From: Oscheius tipulae
Taxonomy: Eukaryota; Nematoda; Chromadorea; Rhabditida; Rhabditidae
Reading direction: 5' to 3'
DNA: 64,000 nucleotides
NCBI GenBank assembly: GCA_037178975.1
Contig: JASJZH010000005.1
Coordinates: forward strand, 9,510,501-9,574,500
Positions 35,501 to 45,345 of this stretch are shown here, in pieces. Both the position numbers and the translations under genes were made by a program. Every line of letters begins with the position of its first letter. Position 1 is the first letter of the stretch. Under the pieces are notes generated by a model. The model saw only the letters and a program-made list of their open reading frames with translations, was not told the origin of the DNA and searched no databases.

Positions 35501-37804
35501 CTGGCAATTATGCCCCAACCGAACCGTACACAATACTCATTCACAGTAGCTCCGCTCGTGACACATTGATTGATCTTTTCAATGTGGAACAGTTGGTCAT
35601 AGGGGGACGCAATACGAAACAATGGCGTAATTTTATGAGACATTTATGAGATGGCAGGGTCTGATGACTAATTTTCAGAGACTACGAACCGAGAACCGAC
35701 TGCTGAGACAGAGGATTGACTATTTGGAGGCAGAATCCGCTGCTCTGGCTGATAGGCTGGTCAAAGGACAGGTGAGAGACAGAGAGACAGTCATGGAAAT
35801 TCTGGAATAACCAAGTTTTCCAGGTGAACCTGGCTCAGGAGGCCGAGAACTGTATTAACATCGCCCATGAGCTGAGCAAGCTCCGCGACATCAATTCCGA
35901 TGCCCATAGGAAGCTAGAAGATGCTTATGAGACCATTCGGTAGGTCACATGGTCTCGACTGTTAACATTTCGGTTTCTAGCGAACTTTCGTCTACGCGGA
36001 AAGACAACACGGTCGAGGTTGGGAGTCAAGTGGATGATACGTCGATGATCGAGCACATTCATTCTCTCCAGCAGGAACTTATCGCCTCCCATAACAGACT
36101 GGCGGATCATGACAATGTGATGAAGGACGCCAAGCAGAGGATACTGGTAAGCGCTTGAAAATCAGGAACACGGCCTGTGGCTGTCTCCAATCCTCTGTCA
36201 CTTTCCTGTCAATCTGTCTGGCATCCTATATTTCTCCCAGCCAACCTGCCCACAGCTCCTGTCTGTTTCCCTGTCCAACATCTTAACTTCTCCTGACATC
36301 AGTCCAATTGTCTAGAGCTCATCCTACCCATGGCGTACTTATTATCTTAAATATGTTCAATATCTCCCAAGAAATTGAAGGTCGATATGTAGGTCATATG
36401 TAATACGAGTTCGTTCCATCCATCTCTGTTATAAATCACATAGAGACTAATAGCCTCCATGCATATTTGACCTGGTAATAGACAATGACATTTCCCGTTT
36501 TCAGGAGCTCGAGTCTGCCAACAAGAGACTAAGGGAACACGAGCCTTCGGAAGGAATCGCTGGTCTCCAAGAGGAACTTATCTCTGTCAAGATGCGCGAG
36601 GCTGAGAGTGCTCTGGCTCTGAAGGAGATGAGACAACGACTGTCCGACCTGGAACAACATTGGGCGGTTGGTCTTTCTCGTACTGTGGCATAGAGCCTGA
36701 CTTCAGAAGTACGTCCACACTCGAGCATTTGATCCGTCTGCCGGAATCGAGAAGGATACCTCAGCTGCTGAGACACCAGTGACACCGACGAATCCGAGTC
36801 CTCCTCTGACAGCCAGAGCCAGGCTGGCCAAAATCACGGCCTCTTTCATGGGATCTGTCTCGGAGCATGAGGATGGAATCACGGTGAAGGAGCTGGAAGA
36901 TCAGTTGATGGGAGTGAGGATAAAGGAAGCCGACACTTTGGCGGAGTTGAAGGAGATGCGACAGAAGGTTTGTGTCACTGTCTCCGTCTCTCTGTCTCTC
37001 TATGTTTCTGTGTTTGTTTCTCTCTGCGACGGTTATTCCTTCAGGTCATGGAGCTCGAAACGCAGAATCATGTCTGCACCAACCAGCTCAAGAGACAGGA
37101 TGACGAGATGAAACGGGTGCGAGAGGATCTCGAGATGGCTGTGAAGGTAACTTTTGGAAAAACCAGTACAGAACCAAGATTTAGGCAAAGAAAGAGGTAG
37201 AATCCGAATCTGGCAAAGACAAACAGAGATGGATCCAGAAGGAATCCGAGCTGAACGAGCAGAGTATCATGGAGCGACTCAAGTACACAGAAGCCATGCA
37301 GAATGTCCACGAGCTGCGGCAACAGATTGCCCAACTCGAGCTGAAGAAGGCCGAAAAGTGGACACAGAATCAACTAAGAGGAACTTCTGTCTGTGACGTT
37401 GACGATGATTCGGTGTGTTTTTTAGCTGTCCGCTGCAAAGTTGACAGAGGAACACAAAACTTGATTATAGTAAGACAAAGAAATAATGAGATAGAAAACA
37501 AAGTGATAGAGAGATAGAGGGATAGAGAGACAGAGAGACAGACCCCATATAGACAAGAATTGCCAGACATCGGCAGTTCGTAACCAGTCAATTCCAGAAT
37601 TCTCATGCCTCACTCTGCTCCAACGGTGACGCCCTGTCACTCGCCTCCGAGGACATGAATGCCCTCATTGCTGAGGTCACAGTCCGAGTTCCGACTCTTG
37701 ACGAGCTCCGTGAAGAGGAGCATGAGGACAACGATGCTAAGCACAAACACGATGACGGAAATGACACCACGGACTCCGGTGTTCAGCTTTCGGACTGTCA
37801 TTGA
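29600..37804 (+). CDS. EVI5: EVI5-type RabGAP: TBC domain plus coiled coil
   Basis: GTPase-activating protein for Rab GTPases in endosome recycling and cytokinesis. Exons: 29600-29639, 31011-31116, 31622-31796, 32291-32626, 32729-32860, 32900-33127, 33214-33372, 35679-35771, 35824-35939, 35981-36146, 36505-36666, 36707-36967, 37045-37146, 37185-37412, 37598-37804; together 836 residues with every phase right (vertebrate EVI5 is about 810). The N-terminus has EVDLLAKMEQLNR and LWTVWGELIRNWDQEV. The TBC domain shows KRGIPQHFRTIAWQLL, the arginine finger IQRDIPRTYPE and the glutamine finger VGYCQGSAFIVG, both catalytic residues intact. From about residue 390 a long coiled coil begins RLRTENRLLRQRIDYLE with repeated REAE..LKEMRQ units. 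The first exon (MAAAAAMRRSSDYG) fits in phase but lies 1.4 kb upstream, so other starts are possible. Introns carry foldback and tRNA-like elements and GAGACA arrays. Confidence 0.93.
30355..30422 (+). repeat. tRNA-like (SINE-type) insertion, family B
   Basis: CCGTGGTGCAGTGGCAAGTGG is followed by CTTCGGGGTTCAAACCCCGG, an intact T-arm stem, and ACTAGATTTTT. The opening and the CCGGACTAGA end match 14305-14380. It is in the first EVI5 intron, in the sense direction. Confidence 0.65.
31255..31570. repeat. Foldback element, two hairpin-bearing arms
   Basis: The left arm contains GTTCTGCAGAGTTGTAGAAC then GGATGAAGGGCTACAACTTT. The right arm (about 31465-31560) is its reverse complement with about 85-90 % identity by eye, ending TCTACAACTTTGCAGAACAT and CGAAAAGCTCGAAAATGATG. 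Each arm itself folds into the short hairpin, so the element is a nested palindrome. It fills most of the EVI5 intron 31117-31621. Confidence 0.85.
32178..32245 (+). repeat. tRNA-like (SINE-type) insertion, family C
   Basis: CCCGGGTAGCTCAGCTGGTTAGCGCTCCGACTACG is an excellent tRNA 5' half (A box, D-arm, anticodon-stem start), but the 3' half is short and has a decayed B box (TTTCGATACCCGCG). A relative with the same GCTCCGACTACG core is at 46612-46685. It is in an EVI5 intron, in the sense direction. Confidence 0.6.
34541..34594 (+). CDS. Possible alternative start or cassette exon of the EVI5 gene
   Basis: Bounded by AAATCTAG and GGTAAGC, this 54-nt segment is open and frame-preserving between the exons at 33372 and 35679. 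It contains an in-frame ATG (MITRSKKLKKKFVWTRK). Used as a first exon it would make a protein with only the coiled coil and no TBC domain. The GTAAGC donor is strong; there is no direct evidence of use. Confidence 0.3.
34965..35285. repeat. Foldback-family segment with duplicated GTACTATCTC module
   Basis: A hairpin TCTACAGAGCCGTAGAG... / GGGCTACAACTTTGCAGAAC at about 35095-35150 is flanked on both sides by modules resembling TTTCCCGCCCGTACTATCTC. The same module forms the centre of the element at 58.3-58.7 kb. It is in the long EVI5 intron. Confidence 0.65.
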
Positions 37805-40800
37805 TTCCTAACCCCTAGCCCCTTCTCCTCCTTCCAATACGTGGTCAACCGTTGTCGCTACTATTCCCCTTTGTATACTTTTCTAGAACGCGCGGTTGTG
37901 TGAGTATTCCGTGTGCATAATCCCCCAAAAGACGTTGCCTTATCTTAACTCGGTATTTATACGGAATTTGCTCATATTTAAGATATATGATTAGATTCAT
38001 TCAAACACATAACGGTTTCTGTACAGTACGGACTCTGGCCCTGTCGCCTGGTGGGTGGGCTGAGCAGGTTCCCTTCAGATTGTTTTTAGCCCAAGACTTC
38101 TTGTGATACTATCCCATGAGCCTTTCTCTCTTGTGATATCAGAAGCGAATAATAAAAGTCTATCGTCTGGTTCAGTTGGACAGAAACGGGGAGACAGAGA
38201 GAAAGGGACAGTGGCAAAGAAACAGAGAGACAGGCAGAGAGGCACAAAGACTGAAAGGCAGGAGGACAGAGAGACAAAGATCATCTGTTACAATAAGGAC
38301 AGCTCACTGTTCCAAGAGAACCTTGCAGCAGTGGCAACTAGTACCAGCTCGCCGCGCTCGCACCCGTACTCCCTCGTCGCACGAACGCGGCTAGGGTATT
38401 TAGGTGCGGCGTTTCCTTTTCCTGGGATCGTAGTCAAAACACTTGCTTCAGCCCGTCGCTGAAATGAGCACCTAACTGCGAGAAATCAAAGCCTGTCGAG
38501 GCGTTGCGGTCATTCGCTCCAGAATGAACGTGTCATGTATGGGTGAACATTTTTTTTTCCATTTTTTCCCTTTTTAGAACAAGAAGCTATCAGGAAATGG
38601 AAGTCACTCTGGCGTGACGGCTCGGCAGTGTCTCCTCTTTCCTCCACTCCTTTCCCCCGTTCCTTGCTGCAAATGAGATTCAGATGAAATTGAGGTAGAT
38701 CCGATGAAAAATGGCTCTCGCGGAGAGAAGAACGCTTTTTTGAAATGGAGCCCCAATTGGGGGCATAACAGAAGGAGACACTTTTCAGGAATTATCTCGC
38801 GTGTCCGAGTGCAAAGTTGAGGCATTTACCCGGTATAATTCTTTCCAAGAGCCGGAAGGCAATTTCGTTCCGCTCTCTCAAGAAAACGGCCCCCCACCTC
38901 GACTGTCCCAAGGTTCAAACCCATTCTTCGAAACTAATTATTTGAGTGGCTCTTAGCTCCGTTTTGGGTGGTGCACTCCCTGTCTCTCTGTCTCTATCGC
39001 TATCTCTATCTCCGTCTCTCTCACCGTGCTTTGTTCTTAAGAAATGCTAATCAAATGGGTGCCATTGGAAGAGGGGAAATTGAGAGGGCGAACACTCTTC
39101 TACTGTAATCTCGCCTCAAAAGGAAGAGCGTTCTTTCCAGTCAAGTTGACACAATTGCATCGAGAGAGAGAAAACCACTCGGTCCAATTATGCGTGCGTG
39201 TCGGCAGGTGATGTACTTTTAAATTTCTCCTCTAGCTCTTCGAGCAGTCACGAAAAAACAATCTCGGGGTCTCTCTTCGATAATTTCAGTCTGTCACGTC
39301 ATTCCATGTTTTCTTCCACCCCATTTGCCTTGTCTTCTTGGTTTTCATCCAACCAGGATCTCGAAAATCGCAGTTCGGAACCGCCTCGGTTCTCTCTGTC
39401 TCTCTGTTCCTCTGTCTCTCTTTGTCTCTTTCTGTGTCTGTTTCAGGATGGTCTGGGACCCCATAGATTCTTCCAGTCCCCTCTCGGAAATAGACTTGTC
39501 TTCCCCACTATGAGAAGGTGTTTCGCAGCGCTGTGAGCCGTCAGTCACTCATTATCCAATTTGGGAGCCAAAGCCCTTCTCTCTCCTCCATCTTCCAGTT
39601 CTTTCTACCAGATAATCCTCGTCTTATTTACTCGACCGAGAACGCCTAACGTTCATTGCTTTCTGGGATGGACCGGATGTCTTTCTAATGTTCTCCCCTT
39701 ACTACTCCCCCACCACCTCCTCCTGTTATGGCTTTGAGCAAACATGCTCTGGTAAACTCTCTGCTAAACTATTGAAACACTAGATGACCTGATCAACACC
39801 TGATCAACCTAAACTCATGTGCGTTTCCCTCTTATGATACACATCAACCTGTCGACCAGTCCCTGTCACTCTTTCTATCCTACAGTTACCATGTCATGCC
39901 AAAATTTGGTCAACTCCTGTCCTTTGTCGGTCACTGTCTGCCTGTCAGCCTGCCTCTGTAAGTCTACCATAAAAGGCGACCATATGTCAACCTATGTCCA
40001 CCTTGTAATCCCTCGAGGCCGACTCTTTCTGTCAAGGTTGCCGTGTCAGAGACTGAGCATAGATTGACAGAAAATTTGATATGATCATGCAGCAAAGGTT
40101 GGGACAAGACCATACATGTAGAAGTGAAGGCACGACAATCAACAGGCTGACAGACACAGGATCTCACAAATTCCTATATGTCTGGTTTGGACAGGAAGAC
40201 AGATTGACAGATTAAACAGAAAGAGTAGCTACTTAGATAGTCATCCAATACCAGTAATTGCGACTTTGCACCTGTTTCGCCCTTCAGAAATGTTCAGGCT
40301 CATTTCTGTAGTGTCATTTACCCCCTTGCCACGCTGTCAAACAGCAGACCACTTGAATTTGGCTCTTTCGACCCCCCTCCTCATTATCATATTTACCTTA
40401 TGGTCTCGAGTTCCACACGTCCGTTTTTCTCTGTTTTTCCACGTTCACCCTCCACTGGAAGTAGTTTCGAATGCATGGCTTCAATCGTGTAATGGCCATG
40501 AGGAACCTGGAGACACGCGTGGGGAGAAAACAACGTGTCTCCTAGGCGAGAGAGGGTCGTCCGGTTGGTAGGTAATCGGGATCCTGGCTGCTCTTTTGAT
40601 TCTTTTGACCATTTTTCGGTGTCCACTCTAACTTTGTCAATCTCTTTCTGTTAAAGTAAGCGTATACCGATTGCTCCTGATCTCTGTGCCAGCGCTCCTG
40701 ATCATCCTTTCATATGTCACTGGGAAGTTCAGTGTCGCCTTTGCTACGAATCAGAAACATCCTCGGTTAGACTCCCACTTGGATCAAATCATGTTGTCGG

Positions 40801-41427
40801 TTCATAAAACCCTCAAAACACCTTTAGAACTTTTTTTTTTACAATGTCGCCCCAGAACCATTATTACCCCCTGTTTTTACCTTTCCGCCCCTCTCCGAAC
40901 GGAAGTTTGCGCGCGGAATTCTACCGGGATACCGGTATTCGATCGCTATTATAAAAAAAAAAACCTGAGCTGTCAGATCATCTTGACAGGACCTAACTTG
41001 TCAACTATACTTTGGAGCTATGAACAAACTTTAGGAGAAACTTGGGTCTTTTCTTCGGTACTAAGTTCCATGCAATATTGCCAATTCCTTTTCCCAAGTT
41101 TACTAAACACGGAGGGTCTTCCCCAGCTAAGTATTGGGAGACCATTGACGCACAGCGTAAGCTCTGCCAGAAACATAAAATAAACAAAAACATGGTGTTC
41201 CTCTCCTTGTCCAAAAGATCTCTTCCCACCTCCGCCCCTCTACATCTGTTCCTCTGTTCTCTTTGATATCCCCTTGTCCAGCTGTCCATTTTGTTCTCAA
41301 ATCTGGCTTCAAACTTCATCCCATTTCAGTCTCTAAGCGCTCCCTCTAAACGACATAATTGTGCTCCGTTCCACTCCCCTTTTATGACTTTTTTCCTCTC
41401 ATTTCTAGACACAGTACTCCTTCAGCT
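37805..41427. other. Spacer between EVI5 and the globin locus
   Basis: 3.6 kb with no recognisable coding sequence. It contains the EVI5 3' end, a GAGACAGAGA array at about 38185-38280, and TCTCTG arrays at about 38980-39025 and 39395-39445. AT-rich stretches and many short frames occur without family resemblance. Promoter elements of the globin locus probably lie in its right part. Confidence 0.55.
38151..38156 (+). terminator. Polyadenylation signal AATAAA, EVI5 gene
   Basis: AATAATAAAAG lies about 350 nt after the EVI5 stop codon, the first canonical signal on this strand. Confidence 0.55.
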
Positions 41428-41686
41428 ATGTTCCTCATTGCTAAAATCGTTCGCGGACGCCGTCTGCTCCAGGAGCTCGAGCAGCAGGAGAAGGATGAGG
41501 CTGCCGCAGCCGCTGCCTGCGACGCTGCCCAGTCTCTGTCACAGGTTGACCAAAGAGTATGAGTACATATTTGCTGCGGTTCAGATGTCCAGGAGACTGG
41601 CCGCGAGGCCGAGGAAGAGCTCACCCGGAGCACTGGAGAGCATAGAGCTGGAAGATCAGGGGACCGGGAAGGCGAGAAAAAAGTGA
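41428..41686 (+). CDS. 72-residue ORF or alternative 5' exons of the globin gene
   Basis: Exon 41428-41544 (MFLIAKIVRGRRLLQELEQQ... then an alanine-rich stretch) joins across a 40-nt intron (41545-41584, GTTGACC...GGTTCAG) to 41585-41686. That exon continues MSRRLAARPRKSSPGALESI and ends at TGA. A GTGAGT donor overlaps the stop, so the exon could instead splice onward, but its phase does not match the exon at 42412. The N-terminus resembles MQRLATSVRLIRGSRKN at the start of the globin model, suggesting alternative first exons. A separate small protein is also possible. Confidence 0.4.
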
Positions 41687-42044
41687 GTTTGAATAGGTTA
41701 GGGGTCTCTCATCCGTCAGCCTGTGACCCAATTGACGAACTTTCCCACATGACTCTCTCGAAAAGACGAGCCAAGAGCCCATTTGAGAGTCGGCTTTTGC
41801 TTCTCTCTTTTAGTGCAAACCCCCTGTGAGACTAATCCAATTCCTTTATTACTCAAAGAGATCGCGAGAGGTCGACGTCTTTCTGCTTTTTCTTCGTTCC
41901 TTCTCGAGATATAGGCAGAGAGACCAAACTCTTTTGAATTTCGCGCTCAAGTTTGATAGATGTAGTAGAAAATCGAACACTTCGACCGAGTATACGAATC
42001 GGCGACTCTCCTCGAAGTTTCCAGTGCGAAAGGCAAAAATTTTG

Positions 42045-42118
42045 CTCCCGGGACTCGAACCTGTCACCTTTGGATCAAGAGTCAAAGCTCGTACCGATTG
42101 CGCTATCCGGTTAAAGAA
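42045..42118 (-). repeat. tRNA-like insertion, lysine-tRNA resemblance
   Basis: On the minus strand: CCGGATAGCGCAATCGGTA, a loop CTCTTGA where the anticodon would be CTT, then ACAGGTTCGAGTCCCGG. The D-arm, anticodon loop and B box are tRNA-Lys-like, but the acceptor arms (AACCGGA against GGGAGC) do not pair, so this is a pseudogene or SINE head. Confidence 0.65.
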
Positions 42119-42419
42119 CCACGCTTGTTTAGCCTGGTACTAAAATTCAAGTTGCCAGCTCTCACATGGAGATTCGCATGCAAAAAACGTTCAGGATACG
42201 ATTTAAATGTCGTAGAGGATTAGGCGATGATGCTCTTTCTGCCTCTAAAAGACGAATCAGCTCCTCTGGTCAATGGTCACACTTTGAACAGAAGAGAGTT
42301 TTGTGGAAGCATACAATTTTGTGGATTTCTCTGAGTAATTCGATCTTTTTCACCCTCCAAAACGGAAGATTTTTTTGTCTTTCAAGCCCCCGTTCCTGAT
42401 CTCTATTTCAGGCTCAAAG

Positions 42420-45100
42420 ATGCAGCGTCTGGCCACGAGTGTGAGACTAATTCGTGGGAGTCGAAAGAATAAGGATAGAAGGTGTAGGAGGGGAGGGATC
42501 AAAACAGTCGCGTCAGCCATGAGTCCTACTCGCTCATTCTCTCCTGCGTCAGCAGCAAAGAATAGGGAGGGGATAAGCCAGAGTAGTTCAGTCGCAACTA
42601 TGCCCCTCGTCCGCTGCGTTCGTTCTGTCCTGAAATGGTACCCTCGCTCCATACGGTCCGTTTTTCAAGGAAGAAGCCATGTGATGCGATTATGAGGGAG
42701 GAGGGAGAGGGTCCATCCAAGAGAGAGAGGTCATTTAAGACAATCCCCGTCTTGCAGGAAGGCTCTTCGTCAGAAGACCACTGTCAGCAGCTCAGTAGAC
42801 AGTTCCTTGGACGGAGAGAAGTCTGTGAGGAGGACGAGCAGCATGCCCAGTCTTAGTGAGGCCATCCAGCAAGGTACTGTCTCTTTATTGTTCCAATGAC
42901 GTCAGATTCAGAACAAGCAACAGGAAGTGCCTATAAGCCATACGACTATGAGGGAAAACTGAACAAGATGCAGCGCCGTGCCCTGAGATTCACGTGGCAT
43001 CGGCTACAGACCAGAAATGGCGGGAAGAGGGTCGAGAATGTCTTCGAGGAGGTAGGTAGAGTCTCTAAAAGTTCGAGTTCAATTCCTTATATTTTACCTT
43101 TGTCTCAATGGGCCCCGCAAGGAAGTTACAAAAATCTTCTTCTTTCTGAAATCTAGTTTTCCAGGTATTCGACAAACTCATCCGCCATCTTCCCGCCATT
43201 CGGGACATGTTCACGACTCGGCTCTTTCTCTGTGCCATGGCCAGAAATGAGACAGCTTCTCTTCGGGACCATGCCAGGGTATGTACTCTTCCCTAATCTC
43301 TCACACTTTGAAGTTACCGTAACCCTGTAAGTAGCGCACCAACACTAAAACACTGTCTTTAACACTCGGCAGCTGCCTATCGAAGCTCATGGATCACGAG
43401 TTGGTGCACTGCGTATTATGATGGATCCATTAACATGAAAGTAGCGCACCACATCCAAATCATTGACTCCGATACGCAGCCTAACTCAAAAGCAGCTGCG
43501 TATCAAAGCTCAGGGGGTAAGAGTTGGTGCGCAGCGTACTACCATCGATACTCTTCCTCTAACGGAAAAGTACAGTAATCTGCGCACCAATTCTGAACCA
43601 GTCTTCGTCACGTAGCAAATGAGTTGGAGTTTATGCGCAGCGGCATGGGATGAACCCTCGTCTGTTCTATCACCTTTTGGTTTAGGTAGCAGTGAAGATG
43701 GTCGACCTCGTGATCAAGAATCTGGACGTGGAGAAGGTGAAGCGGACAGATGTCGGGACCCCTCATGACCCGAGGATGATCGGACGCAGTCACGGGCATC
43801 TTCGTCCCTACGGTATGACAGGACAGTACTGGGAGAAGCTAGGAGAGACGATCATCGACGTGGTCTTGGCCCAGGAAGCAGTCAGAGATCTCCCCGGGGC
43901 TGGTCAGGCCTGGGTCATTTTGACAGCCTGTCTGGTGGATCAGGTAAAATGACAGGTTACGGTACTTGAACCAAATTCTAGATGCGATTCGGGTTCGACG
44001 AGAACCGTAACACGCAGCCCGCGTTCCCCAAACAATCCACAGTGCTCCATCATGCTACTCGCTTCCTCCACAACGTAATGATATCATTGTGAAGCCTTCT
44101 AAATGGGCTCTCCAATTACAGGAATCCATAGACCAGGGCGGATCGGATCAACCCGGAACAAGCGGCGTCGCGGATGTCTGCTCGAGGCAGGATGATGTCG
44201 GAGCTCTGGTTCAAGGCGTCCGAAACCTACCGTTCACTCCGAAGCTGAGGAAACATCACAGTGTGGCTGATGATGTGAGTTTTATCGTACAAATCCTGTC
44301 GAAACGGAGTGAGAGATATGAGGCGTCTATTAAAAAATCTTGTTCTGACTGATCTCACTCTATATAGCGGTGTCTGGATCCTTCTCTGCGTCGATCTGAT
44401 CGAGTACCGATCAAAATCGATGTCCTGCAAAGAAACAATAATTTTTTGCAAGCTTGGTGCTTTTTTATTCCCACTTTCATAAAGTTTATAGTAATCAACT
44501 ACAAAAGTAGACGGGCTTTGTGTAATTGAAACTACGCAAACTCAATGGTTGGCATGAGCATAGAATATAGTGTACAAGCCAATGACGTTGCCATATGATG
44601 ACTGGAGTTTCTGCATGAAAACGTCACTTCTTTTTGCTTTCAGTAACAAAATGAGGGTGGAACAGACAGGCAGGAATAAACGATGACAGATTGTCATGTG
44701 GGAAACCCTCTTACATACAACAATGCATCGAAAGGATAAGAACATGACCACCTGACAAAATAAGAATGGGACAGACTGACTGACTGAAAGCGCTTTTTGA
44801 AAATGATCAGGCTATCAGATTAGCAGAAGTTAGGCTAACTTGTAGCGCCCCTTAGGGGCGTAGACGTTTGCCCAACTATTTTTAACAAGCATTCAGTCTG
44901 AAGAAGGAGAGTTTGTGACAAAGTTATTCGCTTCGCGCTGTTTTCGATAATCATCTAGCCAATTTCAGTCTCTGCCCACCCACTCATCGTCCTCGTCTTC
45001 CTCCGTCCTCTCTACCTGTCCCTTCGCCTCTCGTGGCTCCCTAAAGGAGCCGAGCAACAGATCCTCCCCGGATCATTCGGCCGCAATCGCCATCAACTGA
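42420..45100 (+). CDS. Globin-domain protein with long N- and C-terminal extensions
   Basis: Haem-binding globin of the nematode, often neuronal, type. Exons: 42420-42481, 42758-42873, 42906-43051, 43165-43278, 43686-43943, 43982-44074, 44122-44274, 44969-45100; 357 residues, phases consistent. The N-terminus is basic and Ser-rich. The globin fold starts near residue 75 (LNKMQRRALRFTWHRLQ), with VFDKLIRHLPAIRDMF giving the CD1 Phe. The predicted distal His is in DHARVAVKMVDLVIKN and the proximal His in GRSHGHLRPYGM, followed by YWEKLGETIIDVV. Both haem-contact histidines appear present. After the fold comes a tail rich in Ser, Pro and Asp, unlike soluble muscle globins. Upstream exons at 41428 may be alternative starts. 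The intron 43279-43685 holds three palindromic repeats. It converges on the SRP receptor gene. Confidence 0.85.
43330..43650. repeat. Three tandem palindromic units (GCGCACCAAC / GTTGGTGCGC)
   Basis: Each unit opens with TAGCGCACCAAC or similar and closes 70-100 nt later with GAGTTGGTGCGCAGCGTA or a decayed form; inside are AGCAGCTGCGTATC and CAAAGCTCA. The three units (about 43330-43420, 43440-43541, 43575-43645) are in the same order. Relics lie near 6045, 19262 and 23762. Confidence 0.75.
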
Positions 45101-45169
45101 CCTGACCAACTTTTCCTGTTTTCCTTGCTTACTCGTCCCCAATGGGGGTCTTTTAGATGGCACTGTACA

Positions 45170-45175
45170 AATAAA
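45170..45175 (+). terminator. Polyadenylation signal AATAAA, globin gene
   Basis: TACAAATAAACTTTA lies about 70 nt after the globin stop codon. The intergenic gap to the converging SRP receptor stop is only 245 nt. Confidence 0.75.
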
Positions 45176-45345
45176 CTTTACTAAAAAAAAAGAGTAAAAC
45201 AATCCCAAAGAACAGAATATCACACGAACAGAAACTACAGTATGCTTAGGACAAGTAGGGTTTTAGTTAGGAAGGGACTAGCTCAAGTATATACAGCCAA
45301 AAATGGTAGGAAATTTTATAAGGAATGACAGAAAGAGAGAGGGAT

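Noticed and set aside
42045-42118. Functional tRNA-Lys(CTT) gene
   Set aside because: The D-arm, anticodon loop and B box look right, but the two acceptor strands do not pair and the anticodon stem has a mismatch, so I list it as tRNA-like only.
43330-43650. CRISPR-like spaced repeats
   Set aside because: Eukaryotic setting, only three diverged palindromic units, and no constant direct repeat with unique spacers.
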